The notes under the pieces: generated by a model | What the model saw: only the letters and a program-made list of their open reading frames with translations | Databases searched by the model: none | Told to the model about the DNA's origin: nothing | In this document: piece after piece, positions 25,569-32,040 of the stretch | Layout of the letters: each line of letters starts with the position of its first letter | Numbering within the stretch: position 1 is the stretch's first letter | From: Clostridia bacterium | GTDB lineage: Bacteria; Bacillota; Clostridia; Oscillospirales; CAG-272 | Length of the DNA stretch: 32,040 bases | Direction: 5' to 3' | NCBI GenBank assembly: GCA_017481265.1 | Contig: JAFUPK010000083.1 | Span: 1 to 32,040, forward strand | Translations under genes and position numbers: made by a program

Positions 25569-25608
25569 AACGCATCCATTACAAGACTTATGTAATGGAT
25601 GCGTTTTC
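25569..25608 (+). terminator. Rho-independent terminator after kdgK
   Basis: A perfect 15-bp stem pairs 25569-25583 with 25591-25605 (loop AGACTTA), followed by TTTT with the stem's own T residues. It begins 5 nt after the stop codon. Confidence 0.85.
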
Positions 25609-25650
25609 ACTTTAATCTGCTAAAGTCATACTTTTGTTTACAATTTATTA

Positions 25651-25679
25651 TTGAATTATTGTTCTTATAGACTTATAAT
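25651..25679 (+). promoter_or_regulatory. Sigma-A promoter of the marR-like gene
   Basis: TTGAAT (25651-25656), exactly 17 nt, then TATAAT (25674-25679), about 39 nt before the start codon. Confidence 0.8.
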
Positions 25680-25717
25680 AAAGACTCAATTGTCAAGTGC
25701 TCTGCGAGGTGGAGAAT

Positions 25718-26218
25718 ATGAACTTAAAAGTTAATGGTAAATTACCGGATGGATTATACGAAGATTATAACCAAATACCAATGCAAAATCCAATATCTCT
25801 CATCAGTGAGATCTCACGCATAATAAATATTCGTATACTTGAAGGGGAAGAGAAGAACTCTCTGTTTCAAAAGTCATCCAGATTGCTTATGATAGAGTTA
25901 GGCAGACGGGATGGCGTAACACAGCTTGATCTCGTAAAGTCAACACACATGAAGGCTCCCACTATCAGCGTCACTCTGCAGAAGCTTGAGAAGGACGGAT
26001 ATGTTGAGAGAAAGCACGATGATTATGACTTACGAGCTGTCAGAGTATATTTAACCGAAAAAGGGAAATCCTATAATAGATTTATCTTTAAAAAGGTTAT
26101 TTTTGAAGAAGAGAATGCGTTAAATTGTCTGAGTGACAGCGAATCTAAGCAGCTCATGCGCTTGCTACTGAAAGTCAAAGAAAATCTTATTGATGAAAAT
26201 GAAAAAATTCAATATTAA
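25718..26218 (+). CDS. MarR-family transcriptional regulator
   Basis: A 166-aa winged helix-turn-helix regulator. The DNA-binding region is VTQLDLVKSTHMKAPTISVT..LEKDGYVERK, with wing residues D.RAVRVYLTEKG; helices on either side would form the dimer interface. The N-terminal 30 residues before the first helix are longer than usual. Start 25718 follows GAGGTGGAG; the GTG at 25697 precedes that site and is rejected. It has its own promoter and sits 73 nt before the nucleotidyltransferase-galE-galM genes, which it may control. No ligand can be inferred. Confidence 0.88.
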   Translation: MNLKVNGKLPDGLYEDYNQIPMQNPISLISEISRIINIRILEGEEKNSLFQKSSRLLMIELGRRDGVTQLDLVKSTHMKAPTISVTLQKLEKDGYVERKHDDYDLRAVRVYLTEKGKSYNRFIFKKVIFEEENALNCLSDSESKQLMRLLLKVKENLIDENEKIQY

Positions 26219-26231
26219 TTTAAAATAACTA

Positions 26232-26260
26232 TTGAAATTTTTCTTAGATTGTTTTAAAAT
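26232..26260 (+). promoter_or_regulatory. Candidate promoter of the nucleotidyltransferase-galE genes
   Basis: TTGAAA (26232-26237), a 17-nt spacer and TAAAAT (26255-26260). TTTAAAAT occurs at 26219-26226 and again at 26253-26260, and TTTAAAAC at 26295-26302. These could be regulator half-sites, but the region is very A/T-rich. Confidence 0.45.
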
Positions 26261-26287
26261 ATATACTATAGATTATTAGGAGAAAGG

Positions 26288-26308
26288 CGCAATGTTTAAA
26301 ACATTGCG
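26288..26308 (+). promoter_or_regulatory. Hairpin enclosing the first start codon of the nucleotidyltransferase gene
   Basis: CGCAATGT (26288-26295) pairs perfectly with ACATTGCG (26301-26308) around TTAAA. The ATG at 26292 is inside the left arm and AGGAGAAAGG lies just before it. If it folds in the mRNA, initiation at 26292 would be hindered. Folding is seen on paper only. Confidence 0.45.
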
Positions 26309-27215
26309 AATGAAGAACATGACATTATTTATTCTTGCAGCAGGTATGGGTTCTCGCTACGGAGGACTTAAGCAGATCGACCCTTTTACAGAGAATGGTG
26401 AGTTTATTATAGACTTTTCAATCTATGATGCTATCAAGGCAGGATTTGATCGCGTTGTATTTATCATCAAGGAAGAGAATTACGATGCATTCCGCGAAAC
26501 AGTCGGCAAGCGAATTGAAGGCAAGATCAAGGTTGAATACGTATTCCAGAAGCTTGATATGTTCGTCGGCGAGGAGAACATTCCCGAAGGTCGTGTTAAG
26601 CCTTGGGGCACCACACACGCTCTCCTTTGCGGAAAGTGTGTCCTTGATGATCCCTTCGCTGTTGTTAATGCCGATGACTTCTACGGCAGAGATGCATATA
26701 TGAAGGTCGCTGAGTTCCTCAGAAACGCAAAGGATGAGGACGAATTCTGTATGATCGGATATCACGTTGGTAACACACTTACCGATAACGGAAGTGTTGC
26801 GCGCGGTGTTTGCAATACCGTCGACGGCAAGCTTGATACTATCGTAGAAAGAACTAAGATTTATAAGACTGATACAGGCGCAAGATTCTTTGAGGACAAC
26901 GGTGATCCTGTTGACCTTGCCCCCAATACCGTTGTGTCAATGAATTTCTGGGGCTTTACTCCCTCAGTATTTAAAGGTCTCGAGAAGGACTTCGAAGAGT
27001 TTAAGGCAGACACTTCAAAGGATCCTCTTAAGAGCGAGGCTCTTCTTCCCAACTCCATCGGAAAGATGATCAAAAACGGCGAGTGTACTGTAGAAGTGCT
27101 TGAAACAACCTCCAAGTGGTTCGGCGTAACATACGCTGACGATAAACCCAACACGATCGCACGTATCCACGAGCTCATCGAGTGCGGCGAATACCCCAAC
27201 GGTCTCTGGAAGTAA
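26292..27215 (+). CDS. Sugar nucleotidyltransferase (NTP_transferase fold)
   Basis: A GT-A-fold nucleotidyltransferase that probably joins a nucleoside triphosphate to a sugar 1-phosphate. The signature AAGMGSRYGGLKQ is at 16-28, PWGTTHA at 104-110 and the metal-binding NADDFYG at 126-132. Length is 307 aa. Adjacency to galE suggests a UDP-hexose product, for example from glucose or galactose 1-phosphate, but the family is not the classical GalU or GalT, and the substrate is unproven. The start is uncertain: ATG 26292 has the best ribosome binding site (AGGAGAAAGG) but lies in a hairpin. In-frame ATGs at 26310 and 26319 fall closer to where homologues of this fold would begin. Confidence 0.85.
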   Translation: MFKTLRMKNMTLFILAAGMGSRYGGLKQIDPFTENGEFIIDFSIYDAIKAGFDRVVFIIKEENYDAFRETVGKRIEGKIKVEYVFQKLDMFVGEENIPEGRVKPWGTTHALLCGKCVLDDPFAVVNADDFYGRDAYMKVAEFLRNAKDEDEFCMIGYHVGNTLTDNGSVARGVCNTVDGKLDTIVERTKIYKTDTGARFFEDNGDPVDLAPNTVVSMNFWGFTPSVFKGLEKDFEEFKADTSKDPLKSEALLPNSIGKMIKNGECTVEVLETTSKWFGVTYADDKPNTIARIHELIECGEYPNGLWK

Positions 27216-27248
27216 TTCTTACAAATCAACCTAAGATAGGAGTATATC

Positions 27249-28265
27249 ATGGCTATACTTGTAACAGGAGGGGCTGGATATATCGGCTCCCACACAGTTG
27301 TTGAGCTTCAAAATGAAGGCTACGACGTTGTTGTAGTAGACAATCTCTCAAATTCCAGCGAAAAGAGTCTTGACCGTGTTGAAAAGATCACCGGTAAAAA
27401 AGTAAAATTCTATAAGGCTGACATTCTTGACAGGGAAGCGCTCGAAGATATCTTTGCGAACGAAAAGATCGACTCCTGTATTCATTTCGCAGGCCTTAAG
27501 TCTGTAGGTGAGTCCGTTGCTAAGCCTTGGGAGTATTATAACAATAATATCACCGGAACTCTCGTTCTCATTGACGTTATGAAGAACCACGGTGTTAAAA
27601 ATATCATATTCTCATCCTCCGCAACAGTATACGGTGATCCTGCATTTATCCCGATCACAGAGGAATGCCCCAAGGGTCAGTGTACTAACCCATATGGTTG
27701 GACCAAGTCTATGCTTGAGCAGATGTTTATCGACATTCAGAAGGCTGATCCCGAGTGGAATATCGTTCTTCTCAGATATTTCAATCCCATCGGAGCTCAC
27801 AAGAGCGGTACTATCGGCGAAAATCCCAACGGTATTCCCAATAACCTTATGCCTTATGTTACTCAGGTTGCTGTCGGTAAGCGTGCTGAGCTCGGTGTAT
27901 TCGGTAATGACTATGATACACACGATGGTACCGGCGTACGTGACTACATTCATGTTGTTGACCTTGCCCGCGGTCATGTTAAAGCTCTCGGTAAGATCGA
28001 GGAAAAGGCAGGACTCAAGATATACAATCTCGGTACAGGAAACGGCTACAGCGTTCTTGACATCGTTAAGAACTTTGAAGCAGCTACAGGTGTTAAGGTT
28101 CCTTACTCAATCAAGCCTCGCCGTCCCGGTGACATCGCCACTTGCTATTCCGATGCATCAAAGGCCGAACGCGAGCTCGGTTGGAAGGCTGAATACGATA
28201 TCAAGGATATGTGCGCCGACTCTTGGAGATGGCAGAGTATGAATCCTAACGGTTACGAAGACTGA
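27249..28265 (+). CDS. galE: UDP-glucose 4-epimerase
   Basis: GalE interconverts UDP-glucose and UDP-galactose through an NAD-bound keto intermediate. The NAD motif GGAGYIG is at 7-13. The catalytic triad is Ser122-124 region (FSSSATVYG), Tyr149 and Lys153 in [16 protein letters not shown] and [13 protein letters not shown] are standard GalE segments. Length is 338 aa, normal. The site AGGAG precedes the ATG by 8 nt; CCTA-AGA-TAGG can pair across part of it. It lies 33 nt after the nucleotidyltransferase gene, so likely the same transcript. Confidence 0.96.
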   Translation: MAILVTGGAGYIGSHTVVELQNEGYDVVVVDNLSNSSEKSLDRVEKITGKKVKFYKADILDREALEDIFANEKIDSCIHFAGLKSVGESVAKPWEYYNNNITGTLVLIDVMKNHGVKNIIFSSSATVYGDPAFIPITEECPKGQCTNPYGWTKSMLEQMFIDIQKADPEWNIVLLRYFNPIGAHKSGTIGENPNGIPNNLMPYVTQVAVGKRAELGVFGNDYDTHDGTGVRDYIHVVDLARGHVKALGKIEEKAGLKIYNLGTGNGYSVLDIVKNFEAATGVKVPYSIKPRRPGDIATCYSDASKAERELGWKAEYDIKDMCADSWRWQSMNPNGYED

Positions 28266-28273
28266 TCTATAAC

Positions 28274-28313
28274 AATTCTCCGAATCGGACATTTGTTCGT
28301 TTCGGAGAATTTC
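28274..28313 (+). terminator. Hairpin between galE and galM
   Basis: AATTCTCCGAA (28274-28284) pairs with TTCGGAGAATT (28301-28311) across a 16-nt loop; TTCTGC follows. It may be a partial terminator or an mRNA-processing or stabilising hairpin, since galM continues in the same direction 50 nt later. Confidence 0.55.
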
Positions 28314-28361
28314 TGCAATAATTATAATTTTATTAAATAATGTAAACTTAGGAGAACAAAA

Positions 28362-29414
28362 ATGATCACAAAAAGATTTTTTGACTATCATCCGTGCGGC
28401 GTTCCCGTATACGCATACGATATTACAAACGGCGGAAGTGTGACAGCTACAGTTATCGAGTATGGCGCAACCTTACAGAGGCTCCTTGTAAAAGACAAAT
28501 TCGGAAACTGCCGCGATGTTATCGGCGGTTTTGACCGTATTATAGACTACCTTGATTCTAGCGAATACCAAGGCGGTACGATAGGCAGAGTTTGCAACAG
28601 ATTAAAGAATGCCGAATACATCATTGATGATGTTAAGTATTCCACATACGCAAATGAAGGGAAGAACGTTTGCCACGCCGGCAGATTTGGCTTTGATAAG
28701 AAGATCTGGAGCTCAAATTTCACTGAAGATTCAGACGAAGTGACCTTTACATACCTCAGTCCCGATGGCGAAGAAGGATTTCCGGGTAATCTTAGCGTCC
28801 GTGTGACTTTTACAGTTACAGACGACAGCCTTACCATAAATTACAAGGCGACGACCGACAAGAAGACAATTATTAACTTAACAAATCATTCATATTTCAA
28901 CATGAATGGCTTTAACAGCGGTAATATGGAAAATCATAAGATCCGCGTTGCCGCATCAAAATATAACGAAACCGATTCCGAGCTGATTCCAACGGGGAAT
29001 TTCAGCAAGGTTGAAGGTACAGCTTTTGATATGCGTAAAGAGCGCACAATCAAAGATGTTCTTTATGGAGATCATCCCAAGATCCGAGAGCTTGGCGGTC
29101 TTGATACAAATTTCATATTTGACGGTTATAACGGTAATGTTAATCACGTTGCGGATTTCACCGGAGATATATCCGGAATTAAAATGTCTGTATACACAGA
29201 TCAGAGCGGCGTACTGATATACACATCAAATTCAATTAAGTCAACAGAGCCGAAAATGAAAAACGGAACCGTTCAAGAAAAACATTTCGGAGCTTGCTTT
29301 GAAACCGCCGCAATGCCTGATGCTGTAAACCACGATAATTTCGATAACACGATCCTCGACGTAGGCGAAGAATACTCATCAACTACATCATTTAAATTCA
29401 GCATCGCAGAATAA
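28362..29414 (+). CDS. galM: Aldose 1-epimerase (galactose mutarotase)
   Basis: Mutarotase interconverts alpha and beta anomers of free aldoses. Catalytic His176 is in LTNHSYFNM, with His105 in CHAGRFGFDKKIW and the general base Glu314 in CFETAAMPDAVNH. GRVCNRL corresponds to the common GRVANR segment with Cys replacing Ala. Length is 350 aa, usual for the family. TAGGAG precedes the ATG. It sits behind galE, separated by 96 nt that contain a hairpin. No galK or galT is in the window, so the source of free galactose and its phosphorylation are not explained here. Confidence 0.93.
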   Translation: MITKRFFDYHPCGVPVYAYDITNGGSVTATVIEYGATLQRLLVKDKFGNCRDVIGGFDRIIDYLDSSEYQGGTIGRVCNRLKNAEYIIDDVKYSTYANEGKNVCHAGRFGFDKKIWSSNFTEDSDEVTFTYLSPDGEEGFPGNLSVRVTFTVTDDSLTINYKATTDKKTIINLTNHSYFNMNGFNSGNMENHKIRVAASKYNETDSELIPTGNFSKVEGTAFDMRKERTIKDVLYGDHPKIRELGGLDTNFIFDGYNGNVNHVADFTGDISGIKMSVYTDQSGVLIYTSNSIKSTEPKMKNGTVQEKHFGACFETAAMPDAVNHDNFDNTILDVGEEYSSTTSFKFSIAE

Positions 29415-29452
29415 GCCATTCAGCTAAAAAATTCAAAAGAAACCCTTATTTT

Positions 29453-29501
29453 ATGCAAATTCTATTCCCCTAATTATACAAAATTTGCATTTTGTATAAT
29501 T
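29453..29501. promoter_or_regulatory. Palindromic operator-like element
   Basis: Perfect 13-bp arms, 29472-29484 and 29489-29501, flank TTGC. The right arm contains TATAAT (29495-29500), a possible -10 box 31 nt before the next start. ATGCAAAT (29453-29460) is an inverted match of ATTTGCAT (29483-29490). No clear T tract follows, so an operator is favoured over a terminator of galM. Confidence 0.5.
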
Positions 29502-29530
29502 GCTGATATTTGTTGAGGAGGCTTCCCTTC

Positions 29531-30391
29531 ATGAAACTTTCAACTGTATTATATTATCAAAGTGAAAAGCTCGGATTTGAAAAAGCGCTGGAGCTTGTAA
29601 GTAAAGCCGGATTCGATGCTATTGATTACGGTAGAACTAACTACTGGTACGCTTACAATCAGGGGTTGTTCGCCTACAACGATACTGATTTTGAAAACTT
29701 CTTCAAACGAGACCGTGAACTCATTGATAAGAATAATCTTTTTGTTTCACAAATACACGCACCTTTCCCCACCTATCCCGATAACATATCTGAGCTTGAT
29801 TTCATGCTTTACGCGATCGAACGTTCATTTATTGCAGCCCAGATCCTCGGTTCCCCTTACGTAGTCATGCACGGCGCGCTTAGATGCGGCTGGGATCCCG
29901 ATGATGATCCACAGAAGACAAAAGAACTAAACCTTCGAATATTTGACCGTCTGTTAAAGATGTCAAAAACTACCGGCGTTAAGCTTGCTCTGGAGAATAT
30001 GCTTCTTGAAGGAATACCTACATCTACTCCCGAGGACATCATTGATTACATAGATTCAATGCACGATGATAACTTCGTAGCTTGTCTTGATACCGGTCAC
30101 GCTCATTACACGGGATATACTCCCGGAGATTTTGCCCGTAAGCTTGGACACCGTTTGAAAGTACTTCACGTTCATGACAATTCGACAAATCATGATGCTC
30201 ACACCACCCCTTTCTGCGGTACGATCGACTGGGCTGATTTCTCACGCGCTTTAAAGGAAATAAACTACAGCGGCACATTTTCCTACGAGACCGACTCACT
30301 CCCGCGCCAGCTTCCTGCTGAATTTATCGAGGATCTTCTTAAATTCGAATATAAGCTTGCGAAATACATCATCTCACTCTGCAACTCTTAA
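29531..30391 (+). CDS. Sugar phosphate isomerase/epimerase-like TIM-barrel protein
   Basis: A 286-aa protein of the xylose-isomerase-like TIM barrel (AP endonuclease family 2) fold. Probable metal ligands sit in LALENML (Glu), CLDTGHAHYTG (Asp, His), VLHVHDN (His) and FSYETD (Glu), the pattern of sugar or keto-acid epimerases and isomerases. The first strand is MKLSTVLYY, and IHAPFP is also typical. Substrate unknown. Start 29531 follows TGAGGAGG with a 9-nt spacer; a reading from 29510 would begin before this site. The 3' end overlaps the convergent spoIIID gene by 23 bases. Confidence 0.87.
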   Translation: MKLSTVLYYQSEKLGFEKALELVSKAGFDAIDYGRTNYWYAYNQGLFAYNDTDFENFFKRDRELIDKNNLFVSQIHAPFPTYPDNISELDFMLYAIERSFIAAQILGSPYVVMHGALRCGWDPDDDPQKTKELNLRIFDRLLKMSKTTGVKLALENMLLEGIPTSTPEDIIDYIDSMHDDNFVACLDTGHAHYTGYTPGDFARKLGHRLKVLHVHDNSTNHDAHTTPFCGTIDWADFSRALKEINYSGTFSYETDSLPRQLPAEFIEDLLKFEYKLAKYIISLCNS

Positions 30392-30659
30392 AATGTGCAC
30401 CTCTTCCCTGCTGTTTTTGCTCATACTTATTTTTAGTAGCTGCTCCGCCTCGAAGATGCCGTTCGGATTTATTTGTATCAAGCACTATACGTACGAGCTC
30501 GTATAATGGTCTATTACACCTCTCAAGTCTTTCTGTAACGTCTTTATGTACTGTAGATTTGCTTATGCCATATTTGGACGCCGCATCTCTCACAGTTGCT
30601 CCTGTGTCGACTATATATCTGCCGAGTATCTCACATCTTTTCGCCTCTTGCTTATGCAT
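30369..30659 (-). CDS. spoIIID: Stage III sporulation transcriptional regulator SpoIIID
   Basis: SpoIIID is a small DNA-binding protein of the mother cell that adjusts the sigma-E and sigma-K regulons. The 96-aa sequence has the family core: GRYIVDTGATVRDAA, the helix-turn-helix KYGISKSTVHKDVTERL (29-45), and KSERHLRGGAATKNKY (64-79). The basic C-terminal tail (QKQQGRGAHFKSCRVR) replaces the usual acidic tail and lies partly within the overlap with the convergent TIM-barrel gene. AAGGCGG precedes the ATG by 8 nt. With the SASP gene it marks the organism as a spore former or of spore-forming descent. Confidence 0.95.
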   Translation of the reverse strand: MHKQEAKRCEILGRYIVDTGATVRDAASKYGISKSTVHKDVTERLERCNRPLYELVRIVLDTNKSERHLRGGAATKNKYEQKQQGRGAHFKSCRVR

Positions 30660-30687
30660 AGCTAATTCCGCCTTAGTTTTTTGTTAA

Positions 30688-30718
30688 ACTATATGCGTGG
30701 GGATGACGAGTTATGAAT
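30688..30718 (-). promoter_or_regulatory. Candidate sigma-E promoter of spoIIID
   Basis: On the minus strand CATATAGT (30688-30695) resembles the sigma-E -10 CATACAnT. ATTCATAA (30711-30718), 15 nt upstream, partly fits the -35. Control of spoIIID by sigma-E is known in Bacillus subtilis; the site here is inferred by eye. Confidence 0.4.
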
Positions 30719-30743
30719 CACAATTATTCAAGTGAGGAAATCA

Positions 30744-31895
30744 ATGAAACGATCTTTAAAACTTCTTTATTTCATGCTGATTGCAGTCCTGGTGCTTATT
30801 TTTAGCGCTTGTAACTCAATTCTTAGGGATGATCAGGGTAAGACCTCGTCAGAAAGCCTCGCCTCGTCTGAGGGCTCGCAGAAGCTTCCTGAGGCAACTT
30901 CCTCTATAACTACCGATGCCTATACCGACAGCTTATTAACTGTTTACGAGCTGACCATAGAGGACCCGACAGAGGCAAGCTTTGATACGTTACGCGCTTA
31001 TCTCACCTCTAATCCTTCCCTTAGGAAATTAGATGCTTCGGGAGTTCTTTTAACATCAGAACAATATGCTGATCTTTGTTCGATAAACGCTGACACCACG
31101 ATTATCAGCAAAATCAGCCTTGGCAATGTAATTATGGACCTTACTCTTGCAGAAATAGACATAAGCGGAACAATAATAGAAAGCAAGAGCGATTTCGAAA
31201 CAATGCTTGGACATTTCCCTTCTGGAATCAAGCTGATAATGTGCGATTGTGGGTATACAGATGATGAAATGGGAGCACTGCGCGAAAAATTCCCTGCTTT
31301 GTCCTTTGTATGGCGTATCTACATGGGAAAATGGAGCATACGCACGGACGATGAAGCGTTCTCAGTTATGATATACGACGACAACTATACGAGACTTACA
31401 AGCGAGGATATCAAGGTTCTTAGGTACTGCACAAATTTGCACGCCCTTGACTTGGGTCATCAGGCAATTACTGACTTAAGTGTCATAGGCGAACTGACAG
31501 ATCTACGCGTACTTATTCTTGCGGACAACAAGATAACGGATCTTACGCCTCTTGCAAATCTCAAGAAGCTACAGTACCTTGAGTTATTTGTAAACCGCAT
31601 ATCGGATCTTTCACCTCTCGCATCGTGCACGGAACTTGTTGACCTCAATTTTGGTTGGAACTCCGTTTGGGATCTGTCAAGCATCTATTCCCTTCCAAAG
31701 ATAGAGCGTCTGTGGCTGCCTACAAATCCCGTCAGCGAAAACAAGAGGAGCGAGATCAGCGAAGTATTCTCGTCGGCACAGATCGTATTCGAGGACGAAA
31801 ACTCTATTTCAAGCGGTTGGCGGACTCATGAAAGATATTTCTCAATGAGAGGAATGTTTACAAATAATAAATATGATGTAAATTTCATCAAATAA
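30744..31895 (+). CDS. Leucine-rich-repeat lipoprotein
   Basis: A predicted exported surface lipoprotein of 383 aa. The N-terminus has basic MKRSLK, a hydrophobic core and the lipobox-like FSAC, with lipidation expected at about C23. A Ser/Thr/Glu-rich linker follows. The C-terminal part holds four exact 22-residue leucine-rich repeats of internalin type (232-253, 254-275, 276-297, 298-319; pattern L..L.L..N.I.DL.PL..L..) plus a partial fifth. Such repeats usually bind proteins; the partner is unknown. Start 30744 follows GTGAGGA; the GTG within that site at 30732 is rejected. It diverges from spoIIID across 84 nt. A hairpin cluster follows. Confidence 0.85.
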   Translation: MKRSLKLLYFMLIAVLVLIFSACNSILRDDQGKTSSESLASSEGSQKLPEATSSITTDAYTDSLLTVYELTIEDPTEASFDTLRAYLTSNPSLRKLDASGVLLTSEQYADLCSINADTTIISKISLGNVIMDLTLAEIDISGTIIESKSDFETMLGHFPSGIKLIMCDCGYTDDEMGALREKFPALSFVWRIYMGKWSIRTDDEAFSVMIYDDNYTRLTSEDIKVLRYCTNLHALDLGHQAITDLSVIGELTDLRVLILADNKITDLTPLANLKKLQYLELFVNRISDLSPLASCTELVDLNFGWNSVWDLSSIYSLPKIERLWLPTNPVSENKRSEISEVFSSAQIVFEDENSISSGWRTHERYFSMRGMFTNNKYDVNFIK

Positions 31896-31904
31896 CGTAA
31901 AAGT

Positions 31905-32039
31905 CAAGACCACCGGTTGAACCGGTGGCTTGCACAGCCCCTATAAGGGGCAAATACAGGCTTCATCCCTAAAAGGGACTACTGAAGTTTGACACCGCAT
32001 TACACTTACAGGCAGCCGCTCACGTGCGGCTGTCTTTTT
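31905..32039 (+). other. Cluster of tandem hairpins, possible IS200/IS605-type end or structured RNA
   Basis: Four stem-loops lie in 135 nt. First: CCACCGGT/ACCGGTGG (31910-31917 with 31921-31928), extended by CAAG/CTTG. Second: GCCCC-TATAA-GGGGC (31937-31951). Third: TCCCT-AAA-AGGGA (31966-31978) nested in CTTCA/TGAAG and CAAA/TTTG. Fourth: a terminator at the right edge. Serial G/C stems with tiny loops recall the subterminal regions of IS200/IS605 elements, but no transposase is visible before the window ends. Confidence 0.4.
32013..32039 (+). terminator. Rho-independent terminator at the right edge
   Basis: CAGCCGC (32013-32019) pairs with GCGGCTG (32026-32032) around TCACGT, followed by TCTTTTT. 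It may end the LRR lipoprotein transcript after the hairpin cluster. Confidence 0.75.
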
Positions 32040-32040
32040 G

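Noticed and set aside
27592..28242. Open frame of 216 codons in another frame within galE
   Set aside because: galE motifs continue through the whole interval, and the alternative product has no domain.
1..32040. CRISPR array, tRNA or rRNA genes, intact insertion sequence or prophage
   Set aside because: No regularly spaced direct repeats, no cloverleaf or rRNA sequence recognised, and no transposase, integrase or phage structural gene among the coding regions.

Overview
The window looks like chromosomal DNA of a spore-forming, mid-GC member of the Clostridia (Firmicutes), probably an uncultured gut-type lineage. The support is Firmicutes gene order (ispA, tlyA, nadK, argR, recN; murB, whiA), an alpha/beta-type small acid-soluble spore protein, SpoIIID, strong GGAG or AAAGG ribosome binding sites, and sigma-A promoters close to TTGAAT-N17-TATAAT. 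This placement is by inference from families; no search was run. I see no rRNA, tRNA, CRISPR array, prophage or intact transposase.

Region 1 (139-10814, + strand) is one tight housekeeping run of nine genes: ispA, tlyA, nadK, argR, recN, a YjjG-type HAD phosphatase, murB, whiA and dnaE. Gaps are 42 nt or less, with overlaps at recN/HAD and murB/whiA. Compared with the usual Firmicutes order it lacks dxs, spoIVB, spo0A, rapZ and yvcK, and WhiA is short. A three-way-junction-like inverted repeat lies in front of ispA. Region 2 (10943-14062) holds a class A penicillin-binding protein and a stand-alone DUF4304-like gene with its own consensus promoter and terminator.

Region 3 (14124-17276, - strand) is acn-icd, the oxidative branch from citrate to 2-oxoglutarate. 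It has a near-consensus promoter and a leader of about 170 nt with three stem-loops, one of them terminator-like. Diverging from it (17612-20529, +) is an operon of an EamA transporter, a glycyl-radical-enzyme activase with extra iron-sulfur clusters but no partner enzyme in the window, and a Gfo/Idh/MocA dehydrogenase. The SASP gene (-) follows.

Region 4 (21092-25564, +) has a CtpE-like P-type ATPase, then a KDPG aldolase carrying a C-terminal glyoxalase (VOC)-like domain, then KDG kinase. The last two give the lower steps of hexuronate or ketodeoxygluconate breakdown. Region 5 (25718-29414, +) is a MarR regulator followed by a sugar nucleotidyltransferase, galE and galM, i.e. UDP-hexose metabolism. 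Region 6 (29531-32040) has a sugar phosphate isomerase-like TIM barrel behind a 13-bp palindrome, spoIIID in convergent overlap, an internalin-like LRR lipoprotein, and a terminal cluster of hairpins that may be an IS200/IS605-type end or a structured RNA.

There is no obvious novel defence or mobile system here. The best leads are the aldolase-VOC fusion, the structured leaders before ispA and acn, the start-codon hairpin at 26288-26308, the orphan activase operon, and the hairpin cluster at the right edge.
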